The notes below the pieces were generated by a model. That model searched no databases. It was not told where the DNA came from and saw only the letters and a program-made list of their open reading frames with translations. Shown here piece after piece: positions 29,501 to 41,500 of a stretch of 64,000 nt of DNA. Both the position numbers and the translations under genes were made by a program. The stretch's first letter is position 1. Every line of letters begins with the position of its first letter. Origin of the DNA: Gymnorhina tibicen (Eukaryota > Chordata > Aves > Passeriformes > Artamidae); NCBI GenBank assembly GCA_013399875.1, contig VXAZ01005695.1, forward strand, positions 310,001 to 374,000, written 5' to 3'.

Positions 29501-32500
29501 CAGCCCAATTCTTCAGTGAATCTAAATCTGATCAGAGCAAAACAGAATGGGGAAACCCTTTGACATCACCAACTATTAGCTGAAGAATGAATATCTGAAA
29601 AATTAATCTGAAGCTCCTACTGTCACCTCACCCACTCCCTTACGTGGGATTTCGTTTTCTGATGGACTTTTCCACCTTTCATCCTGCATTTTTATTTTTT
29701 CATTTAATAAGAAACTTACATAGCAGCCATGAAAATGGAATGTTTTGCACTGCTCAAGTCTGTGACTGAAAGCACTGCTTAAGTTTCCCAGGTGTTAGAT
29801 GTCCAATGCCATATATTATGCTGGTGGTTTTTAGCAGTTCAGTTGCAACTAAGAGAAAGTATCAGTAACGAGCTGTCATTTTAACTCTTCAACTTTTCAC
29901 TTGCTTGAGATAATCTTCATTTTCTAAACTCTTTCCACTTTGCACCATTACTGAATATACACCATAATCAGAACTACATCTTTAGCAGATCTATCTAAAA
30001 TGAGGATTCTCACAATTGAATGATGTTATGTAAGTAACCAGAAAATGGATGTAACAAATTTTTAAGAAGAAAGCCTTACTTAGTTTCTGGGTTTATTTAC
30101 ATTGCTTTAAATATTTCCTTCTTCTTCCACGTATTTATGAAAAGGTTTAAATGTAATTTTGGGTGGTTGCTACAAATGCAAGTGATAATTGGTTATGAAA
30201 TAAAGGTCACACTTAGCCAGCTTTTTCTCCCTCACACAACCAAAGGGGATTACAACAGCTGTAATCCTGTGTCACCTGATGAGTGGGGATCCTGTCTCAC
30301 ACTCTGACATGTGCCCAGTTGCACAGAACACAGCCACCACTTAGTTTACTTGCCTGTGGGATGGGGCATCACAGGCATTTTGTGTGTATGAGAAAACATG
30401 TCTTTTTTTAAAGTATGGAAAGGGACATACGGTGCTCCAGAGTCTCTAAGTCTCCAAAGGTCTCTCTCTCTGTCACTATAAGTAATAGGACAACTTTTTA
30501 TAACAGCTCCTCTGTTGCTGGGCTAAGATGGTCCTTTATTAGCTTGGCTTCCTCTTAACTTACACCTTGGCTTCAGTGTCAACTGCAACTGTTTACTCTG
30601 GCACAATTTGCTCTGCACAGATTACCACATTCATGTAAAATTCAGTAGTTTTGCATATCCAGCAGCTGACATATGAATGAAAACCACAGCAAACTTGCCA
30701 TCTCTGCCTCCCAGTGTAACTTGAAACTTGTCAGCAGTGAAAGTGGGCACAGCTCCTGTTTAGAATTACCATTCAAAATTCACCTTCTTTCTCACATGCT
30801 AAGACGTATTTCCTAGGGCTCTAGAGGAGTTAGGAACTCCCATTCACTACATTCCTCCTAGGATCTGTACAAATTTTAGTAACTTTTCAGGGCAGGACTA
30901 CTGCTCAGCAAATGGGGTGGCACAGGTCTGTAGTTTCCTACTCAGCAGGAGCTGAGTATATACTAAGAAAAGAGTAGAATGGGTTTGCTGTTTCATAAAC
31001 ACTTTACTAGATTTAAGTTCTTGCCCTGTCTTGAATTAAGATGAGAAGTCTATTTTTCTCCACCACCCAAGTGTTGGTCTCCTCTCCCAAGTAACAAGTA
31101 ATAGGACAAGAGGAAATGGCCTCAAATTGTGCCAGGAAGGTTTAGATTGGCTATTAGGAAAAGTTGCTTCACGGTAAGGGTTGTCAAGCATTGGAACAGG
31201 CTGCCCAGGGAATGGCTGAGTCACCACCCCTGAAAGTCTTTAAAAGATGTGTGGATGTGGCACTTAGGGACATGGTTTAGTGGTGGAGTTAGCAGTCCTG
31301 GGTTGGACTCAATGGTTTAAAAGGTTTTTCCAACTTAAATTATTCTATAGTTTCACTGACATACTTCCTGTTGATAGTTTAAAAATATTTTATTTCAGTT
31401 TCAGTGTTTATCCTTAAAAAAAAGTCCAATAACCCAGAAACTGTATTATTTAAACTATGTAAGTGTGGTGTTTCTGAAAATTTCAAATATTTTCTAAGGC
31501 AAGCACTAAGTTGAGAGCTTTGTCCAGTCTGACCCTGTTCTGCAAACAATTTCAGTGAACAGATGCTTCTGGTAAAAACAATTAATTAAAAAAATTCCCC
31601 AACCCTCTAATGTACATCTCAGAAAACATTGATCGCTTAGTTATAGAAACCTGGCAAGCTGTCCTTCCTTTTTTAGAAGCTTCACAAAACTGCTTGGTTT
31701 TACAAAAAGTGCACATCCGGTTCTACTCTTGAGTAACTTCTAAAGACTTCTGGCTTTTCTCACATTTTGTTTACCTTTTCTCTGTGTTGCAGCCGCAGTG
31801 TGTGACTCCTGAAGGAACTGGAGCTTTAGAGATAGCTGAGACCACAGAGAAAACCAAACAATCGGTGCATAAAGCCACCATCAGCTTTAGCAAATGCTGC
31901 TCTGGAAGGGCTGTTTCTGACATACCTGCGGGGACTTGTGCGAGCGCCAGCTGTACTGGTGACTGTGGAGAGTAGCCAGCAAAATATTCTCATCAGTATC
32001 CACCTGGCCAAACCGCAGCGTCTCTTGGGTGTCATTACAGATCACGAAATGGCTGAAGACAAACTCCTCTGCCTCAGGGCACTGGTTCTGAAAGGAAAGG
32101 GATATGAAAGCCAGTAAGATGCAATGTCAGTTGCAGGACATTTGGGAGCTGCCTGCCCAGTGGCTACTGTTACAACACAGAAATGCGAGATCTCTTCCCT
32201 CAGCTTTGGCCTCATAATACTCTCTGCAAAACCTAGTTTTTGGGTTGACAAAATATATCCTAAGACTTAAAATATTTTACTTTATGTTTCTGTAATGCAA
32301 ATCTTAAAAAGATTCAAAACTACAATAAAAATGAAATTTTCTAATTTGGGTAAAAAACTTCCACAACATTAAATTCTGTGGGAAATGACATGTTACATAG
32401 GGCAGACAGGGTACAACAGGCTGAGCAGAGAGGCATGAAGAGGTTTCTCAGTGCTTGACAACTGAGCTCTCAGGCCAACAAGTTACAGTTCCTCTTCCCC

Positions 32501-35500
32501 AACTTCTGCTTCTACTTTGAAATATTGCTGTGGATCAGCAGAAGACTCCCTCTTTCCTGATACCACAACACTTGAAAAGACAATTAAAGAAAAAAAAACG
32601 AGACATGAGGACAGTATTTTCACAGCTCTATGAGGCTAGTTTGAAAATGCATCATGGCATTTAATAGGAAAAAATTTAAAAAAAATCATGGGTTTTAAAA
32701 GTATTTTAGATTTTACAGTATTTTTTTCTCCAGCATCTTTCCATCCCTCTCCTTCTGCTTTTTGTCTGGCTGCTTGTCAACACAATGAGACTATATGATA
32801 GTCATAAAAATTGCCACAGCTACAGGTCTTCCACCCCTGAAAGCATGAACTATAATCCCCTGTATGGGAGAGGTCAAAGTGTGACTGACAATTTGATTTG
32901 GAGATCATCTCTCATATATTTCTGCCCTAGTCACTAGTGGGCTGCCATCTTCCACTGACAAGCAACTATGTAACAATGACAACAATTACTCGAAGAAACC
33001 AGCATTTGGATAGTCTTTATACAATTTAATGGTTCTAACACTAAACATTCATCTTCTTGTGGTTTTTGTTACCTCTTAATTGACCCGTCTTTTGTAGCAC
33101 ACTCTTATGACAATATATTTCTGTTGGATGATTTCCCTCTTCACAACATAGCTCAGCTACTTGTTTCTCATCCTTTCTTCCCATGACATTGTCTCTAACT
33201 TACAGAACCTCCATGGTTTTTGAGAGTTGATTCTGCTTCCCCTCCTTGCTCTCTCAATGGACCTTTTAAGTGGACATAACAAAGCTAGCATCTTCCCTGC
33301 CTCTAATCATACTTAGCTCTTTGATAGCAATGTGCCCGGAAGACTGCAGAAATTCAGAGATCAAATAAGAGGGAGAGAAATATTTCCTCATAAATCCCTA
33401 TGAAGCCACAGTTATCCATGAAAACCAGTCTGGTACATTGCTTGTAGCACATTACTGGGTGATGCACATGGAAGTTTTCCTGAGAAGTGAAGTGTGTAAG
33501 GTATGTCCAATTTAGCATCCTTGAATGCATGTTCACTACTGGTTACTCCAGAACAACCTAAGGTGCATCTATAGGCAGAATCACAGGATGTCTGGGGCTA
33601 GAAGGGACCTCTGGAGGTCACCTAGTCCAATGCCCCTGCTAAAGCAGGTTCCCCTGGAGCAAGCTGCACAGGATCCCATACAGGCAGCTTTGGAGTATCT
33701 CAAGAAGGAGACTCCAAAACCTCTCTGGGCAATCTGTTCCAGTGATTGGTCACCTTCACAATTAAGATGTTTTTCATGATGTTCAGATGGAACCTCCTCT
33801 GTTTCAGTTTGTGTCCATTGCCTCTTGTCCTTAATCAAGGCAGGTTGTAATTCCTTTTGTAACTAAATGTCAGAATGACTGCCTGGGAGTGTTTGTGCAA
33901 ATACAGTTCACCCTAGGAATATTTTAGCATGAAAATATTTAGATTAAAATGTCTTCCCAAATCTCATTACTTTTTCTGCATAAGATCAGGAATCTTTTGT
34001 GAAACAGGAGTCAGGTGAGCACAACCAAAACTGCACTTCTTCCAAGAAGCAAAACTCATTACAGAGCAGTATGTCTGTATCATATTCAGTAGCAGATCTG
34101 GGTGTGCTAAAGGCTGACATTTACAGTGCCCCTTCAGAGTGCAGAGTTTATTTTGGCATTTTCTAGTGGAGGATCTATGACTTTTTACTGTCAAGCTGCC
34201 ATACCCACATACCCATAAGTCTACCGCAAATATATATATTTTCCTGTTACAGCTTTGCAAAATGTTCTTTTTAAAAGGAGGATTTACTATCCACAGAGCT
34301 CAGCATGTTGTTAGAGTCAAACCTATACACAACCCCAGGGGAATTTAAGAAAAGCTTTTTCTTTTCACTCCAATACATTTTCTTGCTGATTACACAGAGA
34401 TTGAAAGAACAATGCCATAAGATGATGAACTTCCTTCTTTTTTACCTTACTAGCTAACTTAGTTTCAAGTAAGTAAACACAAACTGTAGGTTCTTGCATT
34501 TTCCAGTGGAAAATGGAGTTTTTGGAATGCATACACCTTCTAAATTCCGCTCGGGGAATGTTATCCTATCAGGAATTATTAATAGACTTGCACACATTTT
34601 GGTGCTGATGAATGACTGCCATTAATCACTAGTCTTGAAAGCTAGATTTGCTACTAGAATCCAATACTTTTAACAGCAACACTTCCCAAAGTGAAGTGAA
34701 AGAGGTATTTTAGGCTCCATTTTATAATAGTTCCAAAGTTTTAACCAAGGAAACACCAAGATTTGCATAACACGGCATTGCTCTGTGCTGCCAGGCTTAA
34801 GAGAAAGCTACTGATGCCTCCAGTCTTGATGATAACACATGACTAAAGGAACATCAAGGAAGCCTGAGGACGCTTTAGCTCAGTGTGGCAACTACGCACT
34901 GGACACCCATGCTTCTTTGTCCTTGGGGATCTGCAGTGGCACCCTGCACCCATCACAGGGAACTGGATCCCACATTGCTGCTAAAGTCTGACAGTAGAAG
35001 CTTCTACAGTGAGCAGAAAAGGAGAGGAAAAAAAAAAGTCAGCAAAAGGATGGAGTGAAGAAATCTTGATTGATAAAACAATGTCCAGAGAAACCAGGCA
35101 CAATAAAACCAAACAGAACCTGGCATTCGTGTGGTAATGATGCTGAAGGGCTGAATGATGACTCCAGGAGCTGAAAACACCTAAGTGTGGATTAGAAAAA
35201 AAATCCCTCTCTGAATTAAAACAGCAAATCAAAAGAATCATCAGAAGATTAACAGCCTGAATCAGATACAGATTAGGGTCAGTTCCTGGGGGACAATTTC
35301 CTGCCCCTCTTTAGATCATTTTTCAGCTGTTCTTTTCTCTCAGAGAGGCCTGGAAAGTGTCTCTCCTTTATTGGTCTTTCAAATATTTTGTGAATTCTAT
35401 TCAGAGAGGGGGAAAAACATCCCACATAATACTTGTCACCAAGCTTTCCCTGTCTCAGGACTTTCTGCTCGTGTCTTAGCTCACAGCTATTTCAAAGCAT

Positions 35501-38500
35501 TTCTGGATCTAGAAAAAACCCATACCATAAAAGCCTAGGCCTCTTTATATGCACAAAGTTATTTTCTTCGTGCTTCACAAGCACGAAGACCTGTGCAAGC
35601 TTTTTCTCTCCCTCTCATGTACACACACACACACACTCTCTCTCTCTATCACCTAGTAATGTTTTTTTGACAGAAAGTCCTTAGCAATATCTTATCTCCC
35701 TTGAAGCGCCTCTAAGAGAAAAGAACATTTTCCTTAGGATTCCTTAAACTTCACTCTCATGGCAATGTCCTGACATTATCAGCTAGAAACCTTCTGTATC
35801 CTTTTCCCTTTGTTCTTTGTGCTTATGGTAGAAAGATGGGGGAACTACTGTGATCACAGATGTCATTTTGACTGATCCCAGCTCATTAAGAAAACTTACG
35901 CAACTGCCAACAGAAAGGTTAAGCACCATGCAGACCTTGAGGAAAAAAGTTCTAGTGGTCTAAAACAGGTTTAAAACAGGAGCTTTTCTAACTTCTGAGG
36001 AGTTTAGGAAAACAGTTGCAATGTGAGACCACAAAGGAAAAGCTTTTTCCCAGGAATAACACTTCATACCATACCTGGGGAGCCATTTTCTCAGCTGACC
36101 CTCTGTCTCTAGATATCTCAAAGCACTAAGGCTGTAAAACAATTCGTGAAGGCTTAAATGCCCAAATGAAGGGAAAAAACCACCACACACTCCACCACAT
36201 GTACATTCGAGGAAGACATACATTTTCCATCTCACTCGGTAGTCTGTGTGTTATTATTAAATAGTAAAACTAAATTAATAACAATATTGAAGTTCCTTGC
36301 CCAGGTCTTTAATTATTAAACCCATTACTCTAGCTTTGCATTTACGTGTGCATTAGCCAGTTACTGCTTGTAGTTAAACAGGAATTTCAGATTAGACAGT
36401 GAAATATGTCAAAAGGGGAAACTGTTTTTAAAAAGTGCTAATCCTCTCAGATTTTCAGCATGTGACTTAGAAGTATAAAGCCTGGTATTTTTTAGGTTTA
36501 ATCTACTTTCAAAAAGTTTGCCATTATTTAATTAAAAAAAAAGAAAGAAACAACCAAAAACCACAACAACACCACCAACAAAAATCAGTCTGTATCTAGG
36601 AAACAAAGACACTGACAGAGGCTTCTGCTGATTTTGAACTCCTGACCTAAAGGTGCATGGCCAAATTGTTTCATGCTTCATCTGTCTGTCTACTGACTCC
36701 AACATCACTTGTTGCAGATTTTAATCCAGTAAAAAATATGTGGAGAATTCAAATAACCTTTCCCGGTTATTAAATTCATGCTTCTAGTTGTAGCATTTAT
36801 ATTGCATTTTGTGTGAACAGCAAACATCAAACAATGCTTATTATTGGGAAATTTAGTCCCTCCCCATGCAGTGCACACCAACCCCCTCAAACTGGAGGTA
36901 AAGTCACATAAAAAACATCTTGGCAACAATTAATTTAATAAGCCATTTTGAATCCACTTGCGTGTTAACTGTTCCCTAATTTCAAAGCGATGCAAGTTTT
37001 TAATCTGAAATACTCTGGGCTAGATACCCACCACATCAGAACATGGTGGCAAGTACCCCTGACATGAGAGGAAACAAGAAAATTACAGCAACAATTACAG
37101 AAGTATATCCTCCTGTGGCTCATGTTAACATTGCCAAATCCATGTATAAATCAGTACCAACTATTCATAGAATGTACCTGTCAGCAATATACTATGTGAC
37201 ATATGGCTCTACTTAATCAAATATACAATTCAATTTTTTTCAACTCAGAATATTCCTTCAAGGCACAGAGTAGTCAGTCAGTCATTCACACTGTGATGTG
37301 GTTTAAAACATTTAAATATTTATGCACCATATTTTATTTATATGTATAGCTATGTCTGAGAGATCTTTTTTTTCCTCCATCCTAAGAGGAAACTGACCTT
37401 TCTGAAGGCCATTTTGCAGTAGTTGCCACACATGTCTTAGATGAGGGACTAGTACTAAGTCAGAAATATTTTGGGTTTGAACAGCCTACCAAGGACTCTC
37501 TTACACTTTCTATGTTTGTTTTTTATTAAAAGCATTGTTCAAAATATGACAAAAAACAGAAATTGGAGCTACAAAGATTTTTGTTCACATTGATATTTGA
37601 GCCAGCTGTAAAGATTTAAATCACACTAGATCTTGTTTTATGAATGTCCTTTTGCAACAAGAAAACCATGGAATGCCCTTAAAAAAGAATTTTTTGATAT
37701 AAAACAGATGTTTTATCCTTTTTTGGGGGCTTTGTTATTGTAGTGCCATGATAGGTAATTAATTCCCAGGCTCCACATAGGTCTTCAGGCAGATGAAGAG
37801 AATGATTTGATTTCAAGGCTGTAGTGGAGTAAGGGAATTACAGGCCTTTGAGGGGTCATTGCAGAAGCAAGTTTCTTATACTGGGACTGGCTTCAGCCAT
37901 TAATGCTGCTTGCACAGAATGTAATGTGAAACTAGTGTTGAACTTCAATAAGGATGGAAGCAGTAGCTGGAAACAATATGCTCTGTTGCTCAGACTGAGC
38001 TGAGCTGACGTATCATGCGGCGCTCACCTTCTCATAAATTAATGGAATATTTTGCATTTCAAGACCAGGATTTTGATTATTCTGATACAAATCCATGTAG
38101 TTTCACTGAAACTCAGGCAGTTCTGGCTACACTTACCTTCACATATTTTTTTCCTAATTTTCATTGCTATCGCAGAATTAATGTTTATTAGGAAAAAAAA
38201 CCACTTTCAGTGTAAGTTAGAGCTTTTATATCTTGGAATATTTTTAATGAAAGCAGCTGATATTCTAATTTTCTATTAAATTAATCACAATAGCAATATT
38301 TTTTCTCATTATTGTATTTGCATACCTGTTGCCACACTTGAATTGCTGTATTTAGAGAATGAAGTGCATATTGGCCAAAGTTGATGAAAATAGGGTCAAC
38401 CATTATCGTGCAGTCCAACAGCCTTCCTGCTGTGCTGCTGGAAATAGCAATCTGCCCCCAGATTTTGAAAGGTTTCACAACACTCTGCATGGTCACATTT

Positions 38501-41500
38501 CGACACTCCAATAGTTTGCAGTCAGCTTGAGTCGAAAACTGGATCTCCTGGAACACTGACTCATCGTTCCACTGACGAAGATATACATGAGGCTCTTCAA
38601 AGGAAACTATCATGTATTCTAGTTCAGATGGCATGTTCTTATCAGATAAAAATGGCTGCAGAAACTTTGGTGGTGCTGAAAAGTAAAAGAACAAACAAGA
38701 CAAGAACATCACCATTGCTGCATCCCGTATGTTTTTGTAAATTGTGTTTTTACTGCTTGTACATAAGATGAAAACAAGTAAATTCATTAAAAAGTTAACA
38801 TTTCTGAAATCTGAAAGGAATCCCGTTCACACTGTTTGTTAGATGTTAAACAGTACTGTAATTAATAGCAGCTGCAAACAAAAGGTATCTGCAATCTTTT
38901 TACGGTAAATGGACCAGCCAGTGCAACTGCTCTGTCTACACACTGCTCAATGCTTCAGGTTGCCACCTACTTGGAACAGAGACCATATTCCTGTGAGAAT
39001 TTTTGCTATAGTAGGTGTATATGATATTCCACACTTAGCACATTACAAACACAATAAAAATTAGCAATACAGTATTTTCTGACATGTGACTGTGCAGGCC
39101 AACAGGCTCCACACTGGAAGTTGTCTTTGCTGCAATTACAGACAGTTCAAGACCACAAACCCACTGAAATATGACATACTACCCCATAATACTAGGAATG
39201 AAACAAAACAGTATCCTGAGACTAAAGCATGAGAAATGTATCACAAAAAAGATTTTATCGCCTTTGCTGAAGTCTTAGTTGTGCAAAGTGCTGAGCACTG
39301 AGGCAGCAGACACTGCAAGCATGTACACCCCTTGTGCAACATTAAGCATGCAAGTATTTCCATTGATGTTATTATTTATGTTGCTGGAACTACTCACATG
39401 CTTAAAATTAGCATATGCTCTAGTGCTCTACAGATTTGGAAGCAAAACACTCATCCCTATCCAGGATCAAGCCCTGTTATTCTACAAAAGTTTTGTGCTC
39501 CCTTTGTGTATAACAAAGCACAAAGGAGCCCCAAAACTTAAGGCCTTTAGATGCTATAACAACAGTAACAACAGCATAACTTCAGTCATTGTTGAGAAAT
39601 AAACCAGCTGTGTTTGATTTTAATCTGATTTTTGCCTTTTCCAGTATATGCAATTTTAAAGACTGAGCATCTGGAATTGGACTGTAATAGTGAGGAAGAT
39701 TATGTACTGACAGAGGTAGCTGATAGAGAAGAAATTATTTTTTAGTCATTGATTGTCAGTCTTGGTGTGATTTGATAATGAATATATTATAATACTTGCA
39801 GAAACACAAAAACTACTCACAAAGAAAGCTGTCCCTGTCAAAATTATCCAAGAAGTTTGCCCATCTTCCATAGAAAGTATTCCTGGCATTTGAAAATCAG
39901 ACAATAATCTAAAGATCTCTTGGAATGTATTTGCCATTAATGCAATGACAGAGAGCACTGAACAAAACCAGATGTAGCTCCAAAAGTGATCATAACTGAA
40001 ATAACTTAAATCAGAGCTCTTCCAAGGAATTCTTACTAAGGGGGTTGCAAAATCTTCAAGTATTTTAACAGTACTGTTAATACAGTGGAAAATGTAAAAG
40101 ATCAAATTCATTCACTAAGATGGCTCAGAAGTGAAGTGGCACCTGCTGTCCCTAATCAGACTATGAAAAACAGACGGCTTCTACAGTTACCCGTTCCGGG
40201 GGCAGGAAGGGGCTGCCCATCCAGCCTCACTGCCAGCCGTGGGGACTGGCTCACTGCACACAAGTCATCACACCCCAAAGCCCGTGCCACTGGTGGCTCT
40301 TTGTCATAGCTTATTTCAAGAATGCCTGTTTGAATGAGGAAATGGGGACTACAAAGCACGAAAGAGTGGTTAAGCAGCATCAATGAACTATGTTTTTATT
40401 ATTCTACATAAAGCAGTACATACCTGTGCCAAGTTGATCAAGATGATGGCATAGGTGGACTTCCAAGCAGGTAAACTGGATCAACACACTTAGTGATGGC
40501 ACAAACCAAGGAGTAAAACAGGAGTCAACCCTGGTACAAGCTGCTAACGCTGTGGGGGTCACAAGCTGATCACACGCGCTTTGGGAGCCAGATTCACTTT
40601 CTGAGCTGCAGAAGAAAGATAACAAAGGAGTACTTCAGCACTTCCAGGATTTTACCGCCTTACAGGAGGAATTGACGATGTTCCACACGCATTTTCTGAC
40701 ACAGACAACATCATGGTTTTATTTTAATTGCTAATGTCCGTGTCTGTACTTTTTCCATAGCAGAACAGACATAACAGACAATATTGCAACCCATCCATGT
40801 TTTCATCAAACTATGCTTTCAATTTACAAATATTTGAACCACAAAAACAAAGCCTATTTGCAGAAAATAAAACCAAAATATGCCAGGTATCTTTAATTTT
40901 TGAAATAGCTAAACAGAGTACATTATCATTATTAAAGCCATAGGAATGAGATGAACGTGTGATGAATAATGTGGTCAAGAGAATGACTTTTTTTTCACTT
41001 GATTTTAAGGAAACCAACTTGCAACCATCAAACTTCTTCTATGTATGAACCCCTAGCATATGTAAGCTTTATTTCCTTTGCCCTTCTCCTTCTACAATCA
41101 TAATTCAAAAAGAATCTCCAAGTGTTATAAGTTCAGCCTGGAGCCCTTTACTACCATCTATTACAACATATTAACTATACATTTAAAGTGCCACCCCACT
41201 GATTTTTTTTTCATAACTGTGCTCCTAACACCATGAATTTCCAAGCATTATCTTTCAGTCTCTTAAGAGAAACTAACAAAACATCCCAATTCTATAGGCT
41301 GCTAAGACACCACAGAAGTACAAATAAATGTTCTAATTTAAGCCAAAACTATCCTTAATGTTCCTTATTCTCACTTCCTTTGAAGTTTGGCTCTGGAGAG
41401 TTTTAGTTTAAAAGTTTAGATTTCATTCAAGAGAATTATGATCATATCAGTCAAATACTGTCTTTATTTTTAAAATAGAATTTAATGAAAGATGGACTAA

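Larger units (their letters stand above)
22225..31925. other. intron w6-w7, 9.7 kb
   Basis: AT-rich. It contains a tRNA-headed SINE at 24639-24768 and a plus-strand CR1 end at 31073-31350. Scattered open frames, including a 127-codon plus-strand one at 24133-24516, show no recognisable protein. No gene seen. Confidence 0.8.
32088..38325. other. intron w5-w6, 6.2 kb
   Basis: AT-rich. It holds a minus-strand CR1 end at 33578-33833, an AC/TC simple repeat at about 35620-35648, a perfect short hairpin at 35566-35588 and an A-rich run near 36532-36550. No gene seen. Confidence 0.8.

Noticed and set aside
31826..32035. 69-codon minus-strand frame overlapping exon w6
   Set aside because: Shadow frame; the exon's correct frame encodes [15 protein letters not shown] and joins in phase to w5 and w7.
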